The translations under genes and the position numbers were made by a program. Source: Pseudalkalibacillus hwajinpoensis (GTDB lineage Bacteria > Bacillota > Bacilli > Bacillales > Guptibacillaceae). Taken from it: a stretch of 64,000 bases of DNA. The notes beneath the pieces were generated by a model. The model saw nothing but the letters and a program-made list of their open reading frames with translations. It ran no database searches and was not told the origin of the DNA. This document shows positions 53,620 through 62,267 of the stretch, in pieces. The stretch is taken from NCBI RefSeq assembly GCF_039851965.1, contig NZ_CP156674.1:3224001-3288000 (forward strand), read 5' to 3'. The first letter of the stretch is position 1. Each line of letters opens with the position of its first letter.

Positions 53620-54666
53620 ATGAACCAGGATTTTTTGCTAGACTTACTGTCAACCCCATCACCATCAGGTGCAGAGATGGAAATTCAGCACAAATGGATG
53701 GATTACGTGACGGAGTTTGCTGATGAAATGAGAACAGACAATGCGGGAAATGCAATTGGTATCGTTAATCCAGATGCTGAATTCAAAGTTCTTCTAGCTG
53801 GTCACTGTGATGAAATTGGATTTATGGTAAGGCACATTGATCAAAATGGTTTTATTCGCGTTGAAAAGCTTGGCGGTATTAGTCAAAAGCCGGCCATTGG
53901 CATGAAGGTGACAATTCTTGGTACGTACGGTAAATTAACAGGTGTTTTTGGCGTTAATGCTGAGCATCATGGTGGCGCAAAAGAGTTTAAATTCGAGGAT
54001 CTTTACATAGATTGTGGCGCTAACACAAAAGAAGAAATCGAAAAATATGTTCAAATCGGTGATCTAGCTGTGTATAAGCGTGATGTCGAGTTTCTGTTGA
54101 ATGATAGGATTAGCGGAAGAGGTCTCGACAATCGAACAGGTTCGTTTATTGTAGCAGAGGTGCTTCGTGAAGTTGCGAAGCGGAATCCGAAGGTTGGGGT
54201 CTATGCGGTTAGCACGGTAAATGAAGAAACGAATATGGGCGGTGCGTATTTTGTAGGTGCTGGTATTCAACCTACGATGGCAATTGCTTGTGATGTAACG
54301 TTTTCTTCAGATTATCCAGGAGTTGATTCAAGCAAACATACAGAAGTAGACCTTGGAGGAGGTCCTGTATTAGCTAAGGGTGCTCCGATTAATATAAAGA
54401 TCAATCAGCTTCTTGAAAAAGCCGCGAAGAAACTTGACCTTGTCTTACAGTATGAGTTGACGCCGCGGATGACAGGAACGGATGCTGATAAGCTTCGTTT
54501 GACGGGACATGGGGTGCCTATTTCGCTTGTATCGTTACCACTTCGGTACATGCATGCTCCAGTCGAAACAGTGAGCTTGAAAGACATGCAAGAAGAAATC
54601 GATTTGCTTGTTGAAATGATTGCAAATTTAACAGGTGAAGAAAGTGTTAATCCGTTAAGTAAATAA
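53620..54666 (+). CDS. M42-family metallopeptidase
   Basis: The 348-residue peptidase has the di-metal ligands of family M42: His and Asp in LLAGHCDEIGFMV, the bridging Asp in RGLDNRTGS, Glu-Glu in STVNEETNMGGA, and His in LRYMHAPVET. It is a cytoplasmic aminopeptidase of the TET/glutamyl-aminopeptidase type (YsdC/YtoP relatives). I start it at ATG 53620, eight bases from GGAGG; the GTG at 53611 overlaps the site. The sequence ends in TGEESVNPLSK, just before the bmr promoter. Confidence 0.92.
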   Translation: MNQDFLLDLLSTPSPSGAEMEIQHKWMDYVTEFADEMRTDNAGNAIGIVNPDAEFKVLLAGHCDEIGFMVRHIDQNGFIRVEKLGGISQKPAIGMKVTILGTYGKLTGVFGVNAEHHGGAKEFKFEDLYIDCGANTKEEIEKYVQIGDLAVYKRDVEFLLNDRISGRGLDNRTGSFIVAEVLREVAKRNPKVGVYAVSTVNEETNMGGAYFVGAGIQPTMAIACDVTFSSDYPGVDSSKHTEVDLGGGPVLAKGAPINIKINQLLEKAAKKLDLVLQYELTPRMTGTDADKLRLTGHGVPISLVSLPLRYMHAPVETVSLKDMQEEIDLLVEMIANLTGEESVNPLSK

Positions 54667-54671
54667 TAATA

Positions 54672-54701
54672 TTGACAAAATTGTGACAATGGTGCTAAAC
54701 T
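54672..54701 (+). promoter_or_regulatory. promoter of the bmr leader-bmrCD operon
   Basis: TTGACA (54672-54677) and TAAACT (54696-54701) are 18 bases apart, starting six bases after the peptidase stop. Confidence 0.75.
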
Positions 54702-54738
54702 GACAGAGTGAAAAAAACGGTGAAGGGGAGTGTGTGCT

Positions 54739-54807
54739 ATGAAACGTGTAATGAAAGGTTTAACTCAATTAACTTCATGTACTCATAGTCGCACTCGCCA
54801 GAAATGA
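54739..54807 (+). CDS. leader peptide of bmrCD (BmrB-like), 22 residues
   Basis: ATG 54739 lies eight bases from AAGGGGAG and opens a 22-codon frame (MKRVMKGLTQLTSCTHSRTR plus two residues) ending in TGA then TAG. It is followed by a set of hairpins and a strong terminator before bmrC. In B. subtilis bmrCD is controlled by ribosome-mediated attenuation at a leader gene (bmrB/yheJ, longer than this), so I infer that translation of this peptide sets the fold of the downstream RNA. The peptide sequence itself is unlike anything I know. Confidence 0.72.
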   Translation: MKRVMKGLTQLTSCTHSRTRQK

Positions 54808-54810
54808 TAG

Positions 54811-54885
54811 TCTTATGATTTCATAAGAATTCGGCATGCGTCTGACGTGTGCCCTGTTCTATGTCTAAAGAAGTAACGAGACATA
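54811..54885 (+). ncRNA. attenuator hairpins upstream of the bmrCD terminator
   Basis: Three folds can be seen. TCTTATGA/TCATAAGA (54811-54828) is a perfect hairpin three bases after the leader stop. GGCA...TGCC (54834-54854) is a second stem. TATGTCT (54860-54866) can pair with AGACATA (54879-54885), the left arm of the terminator, giving a competing antiterminator. Ribosome position on the leader peptide would choose between them. Confidence 0.6.
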
Positions 54886-54910
54886 ACCGCACGCGGTTAT
54901 GTCTTTTTTT
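54879..54910 (+). terminator. conditional terminator (attenuator) of bmrCD
   Basis: AGACATAACCG (54879-54889) and CGGTTATGTCT (54894-54904) form a perfect 11-bp stem with a four-base loop, followed by a run of T. It lies between the promoter and bmrC with no other promoter visible, so it must be read through for expression. Confidence 0.85.
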
Positions 54911-55016
54911 AATGGAGTTTAAAGAAATGTCATGGATTCTAGGGAATGATGAAAATGGAGTTAGAATCGGATCCATAGGCTGTATTTACTATATGATAGC
55001 GATTGGAGTGATATTA

Positions 55017-56768
55017 TTGTTCGCAATTTTACGAAAGTTAAGCTGGTTTTTTAAGGAGCATTGGAAACGCTACGGCATTGCCATTTTTCTGTTAATCCTT
55101 GGAGGATTGCTTGAAGTGATTCCACCAAAGCTCATTGGAATGGCGATTGATGAAATTAACATTGGTAGTCTAACGTGGGAAGGTTTAAGAAATTATTTAT
55201 TCTTTTATGGCGGTTTATTGATCGTTGTTTATCTAGTTAATTATGTATGGATGTATCAGCTTTTTGGTGGAGCTTTTCTTGTTGAAAGAACCCTGCGGTC
55301 GAAATTTATGAAGCACCTTCTCAAGATGACCCCTTCGTTTTATGAGAAAAATCGTACGGGTGATTTAATGGCAAGGGCGACAAATGATCTCAAAGCCGTC
55401 TCGATGACAGCGGGCTTCGGAATATTGACGCTCGTGGACTCAACGATTTTCATGGTGATTATTCTTGTCACGATGGGTGTGTTAATTAGCTGGCAGCTAA
55501 CACTTGCAGCTATTTTACCTCTACCACTAATGGCGCTTGCAATGAATAAATACGGAAAAATCATTCACAGGCGCTTTACTGCCGCGCAGGATTCCTTTGG
55601 TCATATGAATGATCAGGTTCTGGAATCCATTGCAGGGGTAAGGGTAACACGGGCTTATGTCCAGGAACGGGCAGACCAGCAGAAGTTCCAGAACCTTACA
55701 GAAGATGTTTACAAAAAGAACATAGATGTTGCAAAGATTGACGTTCTGTTTGAACCGACGATCAAGGTTCTTGTTGGTATCAGTTACTTAATTGGTCTCG
55801 GATATGGGGCTTATCTCGTTTTTCATAAAGTACTCACGCTTGGAGAGCTTGTTTCATTCAACGTCTATCTCGGGATGCTGATCTGGCCGATGATCGCGGT
55901 TGGTGAGCTAATCAATGTTATGCAGCGAGGGAATGCATCGCTTGACCGTGTGATGGAAACATTGTCGCATGAGGAAGATGTCAAAGAACACAAAAAGCCA
56001 ACGCTTCTCGAATCACCAGGTACAATCAAGTTTGAACACGTGAGCTTCACTTACCCCTCCTCATCTGTTAAAAACTTATCGGATGTATCGTTTACATTAA
56101 AGAAGGGGCAGACGCTTGGGATCGTAGGACGGACTGGAAGTGGTAAAACCACATTGCTGAAACAGCTGTTACGGGAGTATCCGGTAGGAGAAGGAAACAT
56201 TCGTTTTTCAGGGGTTCCGATTCAAGAAGTATCACTTGGCACCCTGCAAAGCTGGATTGGCTATGTTCCGCAGGATCAAATGCTTTTCTCGAGATCAGTG
56301 CGTGAGAACCTCTTATTTGGAAAAAGTGAAGGAACGGATCAGGATGTCGATCGCGTATTACGCTTAGCTGATTTTAAGAAAGATATTCATGTGCTTCCTG
56401 ATGGCCTGGAAACGCTTGTAGGCGAAAAGGGAGTTGCGCTTTCAGGAGGACAAAAGCAGCGCGTCTCGATTGCAAGGGCGCTAATGATAGATCCTGAGAT
56501 TTTGATCCTCGATGACGCGATGTCGGCTGTGGATGGAAAAACAGAAGCTCAGATCATTTCAAACATTCGTAGTGAGCGTGCTGGAAAAACAACGTTTATT
56601 GCTACACACCGCCTGTCTGGCGTTCAGCATGCAGATAGGATTGTTGTCCTTGATGATGGGAAGATCACTGAAGAAGGCACCCATGAAGAATTGCTTACAA
56701 CAAATGGATGGTATAAAGAACAGTATGATCGGCAGCAGCTTGAAGATTCGCTGAAGGAGGTGCTGTAA
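55017..56768 (+). CDS. bmrC: multidrug ABC exporter subunit BmrC (YheI)
   Basis: The 583-residue half-exporter has six membrane spans (about residues 15-290) and an ATPase domain with Walker A GRTGSGKT, signature LSGGQKQR and Walker B ILILDD. The residue after Walker B is Asp, not the catalytic Glu, as in the non-catalytic site of heterodimeric exporters. I start it at TTG 55017, eight bases from GGAG; the result aligns with the N-terminus of B. subtilis BmrC (585). An in-frame ATG at 54928 behind GGAG would add 30 residues including a hydrophobic stretch and cannot be excluded. Confidence 0.9.
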   Translation: MFAILRKLSWFFKEHWKRYGIAIFLLILGGLLEVIPPKLIGMAIDEINIGSLTWEGLRNYLFFYGGLLIVVYLVNYVWMYQLFGGAFLVERTLRSKFMKHLLKMTPSFYEKNRTGDLMARATNDLKAVSMTAGFGILTLVDSTIFMVIILVTMGVLISWQLTLAAILPLPLMALAMNKYGKIIHRRFTAAQDSFGHMNDQVLESIAGVRVTRAYVQERADQQKFQNLTEDVYKKNIDVAKIDVLFEPTIKVLVGISYLIGLGYGAYLVFHKVLTLGELVSFNVYLGMLIWPMIAVGELINVMQRGNASLDRVMETLSHEEDVKEHKKPTLLESPGTIKFEHVSFTYPSSSVKNLSDVSFTLKKGQTLGIVGRTGSGKTTLLKQLLREYPVGEGNIRFSGVPIQEVSLGTLQSWIGYVPQDQMLFSRSVRENLLFGKSEGTDQDVDRVLRLADFKKDIHVLPDGLETLVGEKGVALSGGQKQRVSIARALMIDPEILILDDAMSAVDGKTEAQIISNIRSERAGKTTFIATHRLSGVQHADRIVVLDDGKITEEGTHEELLTTNGWYKEQYDRQQLEDSLKEVL

Positions 56769-58793
56769 ATGAATCGACATGTAGGAAAGCGTTTAGTGCA
56801 ATATGCACTCTATTTGAAGAAAAGCATCATTATCGCACTTCTTTTACTGACAGTGGCTGTTGCAGCAGAGCTCTCTGGCCCGTTTATCGCAAAGCGGATG
56901 ATTGATGTGCACATTCTCGGGATTGAATATCCTTGGTATGAAGCTGATCAAGGAGAGGACGCCGTTAATTATGAAGGAGAATGGTATAAAAGAAGTGACC
57001 ACTTTAAGAGTGGAGAAGAAAAAGGAAGCGAAGTTAGGGTTCTTCAAGTTGGGCGTGATTATTTCTTTGTCAATGAACCAATTGCCTTTGATGGTGAGCG
57101 TTCGATCAACGACACCACACTAATCATTACAAGGGACGGAGAGGAGCAGCGTTATCAGGCTGAAGAACTTAGTAATGATGAACTTCTTGCATTTTACTAC
57201 CCTCAAATCGAACCGATGATCTGGCTTATTGCGCTTTATTTAGGATTGCTTGTGTTTGCCTCCTTTTTCGAATACGGTCAGGGTCTTCTTTTGCAAACGT
57301 CTGCAAACCGCATTATTCAAAAGATGCGCACGGATGTGTATGCGCAAATTCAGCGGTTGCATATTAATTATTTTGATAACCTTCCTGCCGGAAAAGTTGT
57401 TGCAAGGATCACTAATGACACGGAAGCGATTCGTGAATTGTACGTGACAGTGCTCGCAACCTTTTTTACGAGTATTGTTTATATGACGGGGATTTTTATT
57501 GCGTTATTTCTATTGGATGCGAAGCTTGCTCTCATTACACTCACGATTGTTCCTCTGTTAGCGATCTGGATAACAGTCTATCGAAAATACGCTTCTAAAT
57601 TCAATAAAGTCATTCGTACAAGAATCAGCGATATTAATGGCATGATCAATGAATCCATTCAGGGAATGTCAATAATCAGAGCGTTTAAGCGTCAGGATAA
57701 GACTGAGAAGGAATTCGAACAGTTAAATGATAGCCATTTTACGTATCAAAACAAGCTTTTGAACTTGAATTCATTGATGTCCCATAATCTTGTTAATATC
57801 CTGCGAAACATTTCATTCGTTGCGTTGATCTGGTATTTTGGAGGCGCGTCGCTAACGGCTGGGTCTATGATTAGTCTTGGCGTATTATATGCCTTTGTTG
57901 ATTACCTCAATCGCCTGTTCCAACCAGTTACAAACATGGTGAATCAACTAGCGAATCTCGAGCAAGCGTTAGTTGCTGCTGACCGAGTGTTTGAGCTACT
58001 GGATGAAAAAGGGGAAGACGTTTCAGATGGAAAGCTTGAACGCTATGAAGGGAATGTTTCGTTCCAAGGGGTTTCATTTGCTTATAAAGAAGATGAGTAT
58101 GTACTAAAGAACTTATCCTTTGAAGCGAAAAAAGGCGAAACCGTTGCGCTGGTCGGGCATACGGGTTCAGGTAAAAGTTCAATTATGAATTTATTATTTC
58201 GCTTTTATGATAATCAAAAAGGGATGATCTCAATTGATGGAATGAATATCCAGGATATTCCGAAGCAGCAGCTAAGACAGCATATGGCGATTGTACTTCA
58301 GGATCCATTTCTTTTCACCGGGACGATTGCATCGAATGTAAGCCTTGATGACCCTTCCATCTCACGAGAAAAAGTAGAGAAGGCATTGCGTGATGTTGGC
58401 GCTGAACAGCTTCTTCGTTCTCTTCCGAAAGGTTTTGATGAGCCGGTCATTGAAAAGGGGAGTACGCTTTCATCAGGTCAACGTCAGCTCATTTCATTTG
58501 CAAGAGCATTAGCATTTGATCCGGCTGTTTTAATTTTAGATGAAGCGACTTCAAATGTGGACACTGAAACCGAGATGTTTATTCAACGTGCCCTGGATAT
58601 CTTGAAGAAAGGAAGAACAACCTTTATCATTGCTCATCGTCTATCAACGATAAGAGAAGCCGATCAGATTCTCGTTCTCCATCAGGGAGAGATTGTTGAG
58701 CGTGGTAATCATGATGAGTTGATGAAGAAGAAAGGCAGGTATTATCAAATGTACCAACTTCAACAGGGAAAAAAAACCGAGCAGGCAGTATAG
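56769..58793 (+). CDS. bmrD: multidrug ABC exporter subunit BmrD (YheH)
   Basis: The 674-residue partner has a first membrane span (about 20-40), an unusual outer domain of about 100 residues before the second span (about 52-150), as in B. subtilis BmrD (673), then the remaining spans and an ATPase domain with Walker A GHTGSGKS, a degenerate signature LSSGQRQL and Walker B VLILDE with the catalytic Glu. With BmrC it forms one active and one degenerate ATP site. It starts directly after the bmrC stop, with AAGGAGG inside bmrC. Substrates are probably diverse drugs. Confidence 0.94.
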   Translation: MNRHVGKRLVQYALYLKKSIIIALLLLTVAVAAELSGPFIAKRMIDVHILGIEYPWYEADQGEDAVNYEGEWYKRSDHFKSGEEKGSEVRVLQVGRDYFFVNEPIAFDGERSINDTTLIITRDGEEQRYQAEELSNDELLAFYYPQIEPMIWLIALYLGLLVFASFFEYGQGLLLQTSANRIIQKMRTDVYAQIQRLHINYFDNLPAGKVVARITNDTEAIRELYVTVLATFFTSIVYMTGIFIALFLLDAKLALITLTIVPLLAIWITVYRKYASKFNKVIRTRISDINGMINESIQGMSIIRAFKRQDKTEKEFEQLNDSHFTYQNKLLNLNSLMSHNLVNILRNISFVALIWYFGGASLTAGSMISLGVLYAFVDYLNRLFQPVTNMVNQLANLEQALVAADRVFELLDEKGEDVSDGKLERYEGNVSFQGVSFAYKEDEYVLKNLSFEAKKGETVALVGHTGSGKSSIMNLLFRFYDNQKGMISIDGMNIQDIPKQQLRQHMAIVLQDPFLFTGTIASNVSLDDPSISREKVEKALRDVGAEQLLRSLPKGFDEPVIEKGSTLSSGQRQLISFARALAFDPAVLILDEATSNVDTETEMFIQRALDILKKGRTTFIIAHRLSTIREADQILVLHQGEIVERGNHDELMKKKGRYYQMYQLQQGKKTEQAV

Positions 58794-58844
58794 CGTTTCC
58801 TTTAACCTGCTAACCCAAAATGTCGAGAGGAAAAAGAGCATTAT

Positions 58845-58871
58845 AAAAGCCGTAGCCATGCTACGGCTTTT
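58845..58871. terminator. bidirectional terminator after bmrD
   Basis: AAAAGCCGTAG and CTACGGCTTTT form a perfect 11-bp stem with a five-base loop. It overlaps the 3' end of the convergent DUF3231 gene. Confidence 0.9.
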
Positions 58872-59412
58872 GTGATGGCGTTCCTGGTGGTAAGTAATAA
58901 GGAGGCGTTTTAAGCCAACCTCTTCGCTCCATTAACGTTTTAATTTCAGCAGCGAACATTAAAATGTGTATTTGAAATTGGATAAACATCAGGCCCACGT
59001 CAGTCCTAATGGATTGGGAAATAGCACTAGCGCATAAGACATTAACAGCAGTCAGCTTCAGGGAAATACCATTTGCAATTTCATCATCTGTTAATTTAAA
59101 GCCAAGCGGTATCGTTGATGGACTGGAATCTGGTTTTTCTTGAGATGTAGAAGGTAGTGGTACACCTTCTTTAATCATAAAAGTCTTTAATTTACTCTGA
59201 TCCTTAGAACCATCGAAAATTTCCTGGGTTATTTTCTTGAGCTGATGATCCTCAGTCGTGTTCAAAGCGATTCGATAAAACACCTGAGCTTCTTTGAAAA
59301 TTGCAAAGGTTGTCCAGCAGTTCATTACTTCACCTACATGCATAGGGTACTCTGGTGTATCATCTGTATAAGATTGAATGACACCTAACATTGATTTGAA
59401 TATTGTTTTCAT
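58861..59412 (-). CDS. DUF3231 family protein
   Basis: The 183-residue protein matches one half of the DUF3231 repeat, a ferritin-like helical bundle common in spore-formers: GEVMNCWTTFAIFKEAQVFYRIALN, then KLTDDEIANGISLKL, and QFQIHILMFAAEIKTLMERRGWLKTPP. Most relatives have two copies (about 330 residues), so this is a single-module form. The function is not known; some are sporulation-expressed. AGGAGG precedes ATG 59412. Confidence 0.85.
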   Translation of the reverse strand: MKTIFKSMLGVIQSYTDDTPEYPMHVGEVMNCWTTFAIFKEAQVFYRIALNTTEDHQLKKITQEIFDGSKDQSKLKTFMIKEGVPLPSTSQEKPDSSPSTIPLGFKLTDDEIANGISLKLTAVNVLCASAISQSIRTDVGLMFIQFQIHILMFAAEIKTLMERRGWLKTPPYYLPPGTPSQKP

Positions 59413-59508
59413 AATAACCTCCTCGATTCTAGAGTGTTTTAGAATGAGGGAATTTATGTAGTACTTTAAAAGTAAGGTAATCAGGTGGCGTTGCAGATCA
59501 GTCCCACA

Positions 59509-60216
59509 TTATCTCAAAGATGGACGAAAACCAGCATCTTCTGCTTCGCCGCTTGAACAAAACATTTTCTCCGCATCCGTTATGTCATAGTAGGCGCCTT
59601 CTGGTAAGTGATAAATTTTATTGCCTTTTGAGTTAATATTCCCTTTAATTTCACATTCGTCAGATGGCTGTTTCTCGGGTGAAGGGGAGGTAGGTGATTC
59701 GTTAAATCCTTCTTCCTGTACGTAGTTTTCAATACTCCAAATTCCTTTTGCTTCTTTTTGCGCCTCGCGTTGAATGCTCTCGAACTGATCCACATATTTC
59801 ACGTTTGGTTGATAAATATAAGCAACCCTTGCAAGTCCTTCTTCAAGTAGCATTTCATTGAACATGCTGTCTCCGATCCAGACGTAAGTAAGCAGTCTAC
59901 CATATTTGTCACGCTCGGATACATCCAGTTCAATATCAATTTGCTTCCCTTGTAATTTATCCTTAGCAAACTGTGAAGCTTCAGGTCCGAAAGGCTGGAC
60001 GGGTTTCGAAGGGTGCTTTGTTTCAGGTGTATCAACAAGGAGGAGTCTGATGGTTTCCTCGCGATTTTCGACAGTGACTTTTAGCGTATCGCCATCAACT
60101 ACTCGAACAACCGTTGCTGGAATCGTATTTTCCTTCCTCATCTGGTCGGTGGAAGTGGAACTACATGCAGCTAAAAGAATAAATAACAAAAAAAAGAACG
60201 GAATATGTAATTTCAA
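59509..60216 (-). CDS. thermonuclease-family lipoprotein
   Basis: The 235-residue protein has a lipoprotein signal with lipobox LAAC (Cys about residue 18), a staphylococcal-nuclease domain (about 35-165) with VVDGDTLKV, LLLVDTPETKHP and the Arg/Glu region SERDKYGRLLTYVW, then a Ser/Pro linker and a C-terminal small Cys-pair domain (CEIKGNINSKGNKIYHLPEG) common in such nucleases. I start it at TTG 60216, eight bases from GAGGAGG, which gives a canonical signal peptide; the open frame extends 27 codons upstream. It should degrade extracellular DNA or RNA at the membrane surface. Confidence 0.88.
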   Translation of the reverse strand: MKLHIPFFFLLFILLAACSSTSTDQMRKENTIPATVVRVVDGDTLKVTVENREETIRLLLVDTPETKHPSKPVQPFGPEASQFAKDKLQGKQIDIELDVSERDKYGRLLTYVWIGDSMFNEMLLEEGLARVAYIYQPNVKYVDQFESIQREAQKEAKGIWSIENYVQEEGFNESPTSPSPEKQPSDECEIKGNINSKGNKIYHLPEGAYYDITDAEKMFCSSGEAEDAGFRPSLR

Positions 60217-60288
60217 AATTGCTTCCTCCTCAAGGTGCTTTGGTCTTTCATCCCGATTTTGAGCATAAACTAAATGGGGGTGATCTGA

Positions 60289-60447
60289 ATGAATCACGGA
60301 TGTATTTACTGTGAGAAAGAATTACTCTTCCCGTGGGAAAAAAGAAGAATGGTTTGTGATGAATGTCAGTATGCCATCAGTGATAGTTATCATGAAGATT
60401 ATAGAGATGAGAGTAAAAGGAAAATAGAACAGAAATCCCGTCAATGA
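60289..60447 (+). CDS. small zinc-ribbon-like protein
   Basis: The 52-residue protein has two CxxC knuckles (CIYC near residue 5, CDEC near 23) and a charged tail. GGGGGTGA precedes ATG 60289. It is divergent from the nuclease gene, and its stop codon lies inside the loop of its own terminator. No family is recognised, but the paired knuckles and signals support it. Confidence 0.68.
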   Translation: MNHGCIYCEKELLFPWEKRRMVCDECQYAISDSYHEDYRDESKRKIEQKSRQ

Positions 60448-60463
60448 TGACGGGATTTCTTTA
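60431..60463 (+). terminator. terminator overlapping the end of the zinc-ribbon gene
   Basis: AGAAATCCCGTCA and TGACGGGATTTCT form a perfect 13-bp stem with loop ATGA, followed by TT. Confidence 0.85.
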
Positions 60464-60472
60464 TTAGCTGCA

Positions 60473-60563
60473 GTGGCCAGACCGGTCACTTCACCTTCCA
60501 ACTCGAACACAAAGAACGTGTTCAATTTGGAAGGTTCCAGTGCCTGACGGGTCAAACGGCCAC
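60473..60563. repeat. long palindromic element A
   Basis: GTGGCC (60473-60478) pairs with GGCCAC (60558-60563); inside, the TTCCAA/TTGGAA region and the GAACAC/GTGTTC arms pair in order, so nearly the whole 91 bp folds as one long imperfect hairpin. The tip contains AAGAACGTGTTC. Confidence 0.65.
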
Positions 60564-60596
60564 TTCCGCTTTTCGTTAGATCTAGCTACGACTCGC

Positions 60597-60674
60597 AGAA
60601 ACTGCGATATTTCACTCTTTCACAGGAACACCAAGAACGTGTTCCTCTTCAAGAGTTCCAATATCTCCGTTTCT
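60597..60674. repeat. long palindromic element B
   Basis: AGAAAC/GTTTCT at the base, then GATATT/AATATC, ACTCTT/AAGAGT and AGGAACAC/GTGTTCCT pair in order, giving a 78-bp imperfect hairpin. The tip again has AAGAACGTGTTC, as in element A. The flank GGCGCTCGACTTCGCTTTT after it resembles the AT-poor flank after element A. Confidence 0.65.
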
Positions 60675-60698
60675 AGGCGCTCGACTTCGCTTTTCTTT

Positions 60699-61079
60699 TT
60701 AATACCTCTTTACTGCTAGGGTACATCTGGAGATGCAAATGAGTTGTTCTTCTTCGTCGACGATGTTGATTTCCCATACCATTGTTCGTTTTCCGATATG
60801 AATGGGTTCGGCGATTGCACGGACGATGCCGTCTTTTTTGCTGCGAAGGTGGTTGGCGTTGATTTCCATTCCGAATGCTGCTTCGTTTTCTGTATTCAGA
60901 TTCAGAGTGCCGCCGATGCTTGCGGCTGATTCTGCAAGGGCAACGGACGCACCGCCGTGAAGAAAACCAAGTGGTTGATGTGTGCTGGGTCCTACTGGCA
61001 TTTCAAGAACAACCTTCTCAGGTGTTAGTGTAATGGCTTTAATTCCAAGTGCTTCTAGCATGGTGTTCGCAAATTCCAT
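60699..61079 (-). CDS. PaaI/hotdog thioesterase, possible MenI
   Basis: The 126-residue hotdog-fold thioesterase has the active-site motif FLHGGASVALAESAAS with the catalytic Glu and the typical MEINANHLR strand. It resembles B. subtilis YuxO, the proposed DHNA-CoA thioesterase of menaquinone synthesis, and the neighbours menA and menF make that role likely here, but PaaI relatives use other acyl-CoAs. It has its own start region between the menA terminator and ATG 61079. Confidence 0.82.
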   Translation of the reverse strand: MEFANTMLEALGIKAITLTPEKVVLEMPVGPSTHQPLGFLHGGASVALAESAASIGGTLNLNTENEAAFGMEINANHLRSKKDGIVRAIAEPIHIGKRTMVWEINIVDEEEQLICISRCTLAVKRY

Positions 61080-61132
61080 CCAATCTCCCCCAATTTTATG
61101 TATTCCTATTCAGTATACACGACCACGGGCAT

Positions 61133-61172
61133 AGAAAAAGGCAAAAGTTCGCAAGAACTTTTGCCTTTTTCT
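61133..61172. terminator. bidirectional terminator after menA
   Basis: An 18-bp perfect stem (61133-61150 with 61155-61172) with loop GCAA and T5 on both strands. It overlaps the menA stop codon. Confidence 0.93.
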
Positions 61173-62115
61173 AAATCAAGTAGGCCAGTAATAATCCAAT
61201 TGCCATTAAGAGGCCGAACTGTGTATGTGTTTGTGCTGTTGCCTGCATGGCAGGCATCATTTGGGTTGCTTTTGTTTTACCTTCAAACAATCTAATCGCT
61301 TTAAAAGCCTTTGGAATGCTTAATATAATTAATAACAGCCATAGTGACGAGTCAATGGTGATGATCAGTCCAACAATCCACAGGTAAGAAACAATGAACA
61401 TCCATTCGAGTAAGGTAACAGATCTATCATGTCCGAGAATTATGGCGAGCGTTTGTCGTCCTTTTTCCTCATCACCTTCAAGATCACGTATGTTATTTGC
61501 CATTAGAATTCCACCGACAAGGATTGAAATAGGAATAGACAACAGGATGCTTTCAAACGTGATGTGACCGGTCTGAATAAAAAATGAAAGCAATACGAGA
61601 ATTAATCCCATAAATAATCCTGCAGCTATTTCTCCAAATGGCGTGTATGCGATTGGATAAGGTCCACCAGTATAATAGTAACCGGCTGCCATGCATATTG
61701 TACCGATTACGGCGATCCACCATGTAGTCAGTATACTAATGTATACGCCGAGCAGGATAGCAATTCCAAAGAATATATAAGCTAAATTTAGAACTGTTCT
61801 AGCACTTACGCCGTCTCTCACAATTGCTCCGCCAATTCCTACACTTTCAGCATGATCCAGTCCCCTTTTAAAATCATAATACTCATTAAACATGTTGGTT
61901 GCAGATTGTATAAGAATAGAAGCGACCATCATGGCCAGGAACAATCCTAAATGTAATGTATGATCTTGAAGGGCAAGCATAGTGCCCAGGAAAACAGGGA
62001 CGAAGGAAGCGGTTAATGTATGCGGCCTGAGTAGTCGCCACCACACCTGCCATGTTGGTTTTGGAGACGAGACTTTACCTAGCTTTTCTTTGCTGTTCTT
62101 CATACTCTCTTCCAT
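61171..62115 (-). CDS. menA: 1,4-dihydroxy-2-naphthoate prenyltransferase
   Basis: The 314-residue UbiA-family membrane enzyme has eight or nine spans and the two Asp-rich prenyl-diphosphate sites: NMFNEYYDFKRGLDHAES and NNIRDLEGDEEKGRQTLA. It attaches the prenyl chain to DHNA, the membrane step of menaquinone synthesis. The start is ATG 62115, or ATG 62103 behind GGAAGAG; both are plausible. menF lies divergent and 0.85 kb away, with a small gene between. Confidence 0.95.
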   Translation of the reverse strand: MEESMKNSKEKLGKVSSPKPTWQVWWRLLRPHTLTASFVPVFLGTMLALQDHTLHLGLFLAMMVASILIQSATNMFNEYYDFKRGLDHAESVGIGGAIVRDGVSARTVLNLAYIFFGIAILLGVYISILTTWWIAVIGTICMAAGYYYTGGPYPIAYTPFGEIAAGLFMGLILVLLSFFIQTGHITFESILLSIPISILVGGILMANNIRDLEGDEEKGRQTLAIILGHDRSVTLLEWMFIVSYLWIVGLIITIDSSLWLLLIILSIPKAFKAIRLFEGKTKATQMMPAMQATAQTHTQFGLLMAIGLLLAYLI

Positions 62116-62225
62116 AAATTTTTGTCTCTCCCTTAATCTTAAAACTTCTTAGAAATACCCCTATAACCATTATAGTTTAAAAAAACGGTGAAGGGGTGTC
62201 AATCCTTTTGTAAATATAAAGAAAA

Positions 62226-62263
62226 ACAAAGCGGTTCACCTTTTGAATGGTGAGCCGCTTTGT
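62226..62263 (-). terminator. terminator downstream of the Gly-rich gene
   Basis: ACAAAGCGGTTCACC and GGTGAGCCGCTTTGT pair over 15 bp (one G-T) around an eight-base loop, followed on the minus strand by five T. Confidence 0.9.
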
Positions 62264-62267
62264 TTGT

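Noticed and set aside
54849..55016. Long N-terminal extension of BmrC from 54849
   Set aside because: It would begin before the attenuator terminator and include its sequence as coding DNA; the TTG at 55017 fits the ribosome site and the known N-terminus.
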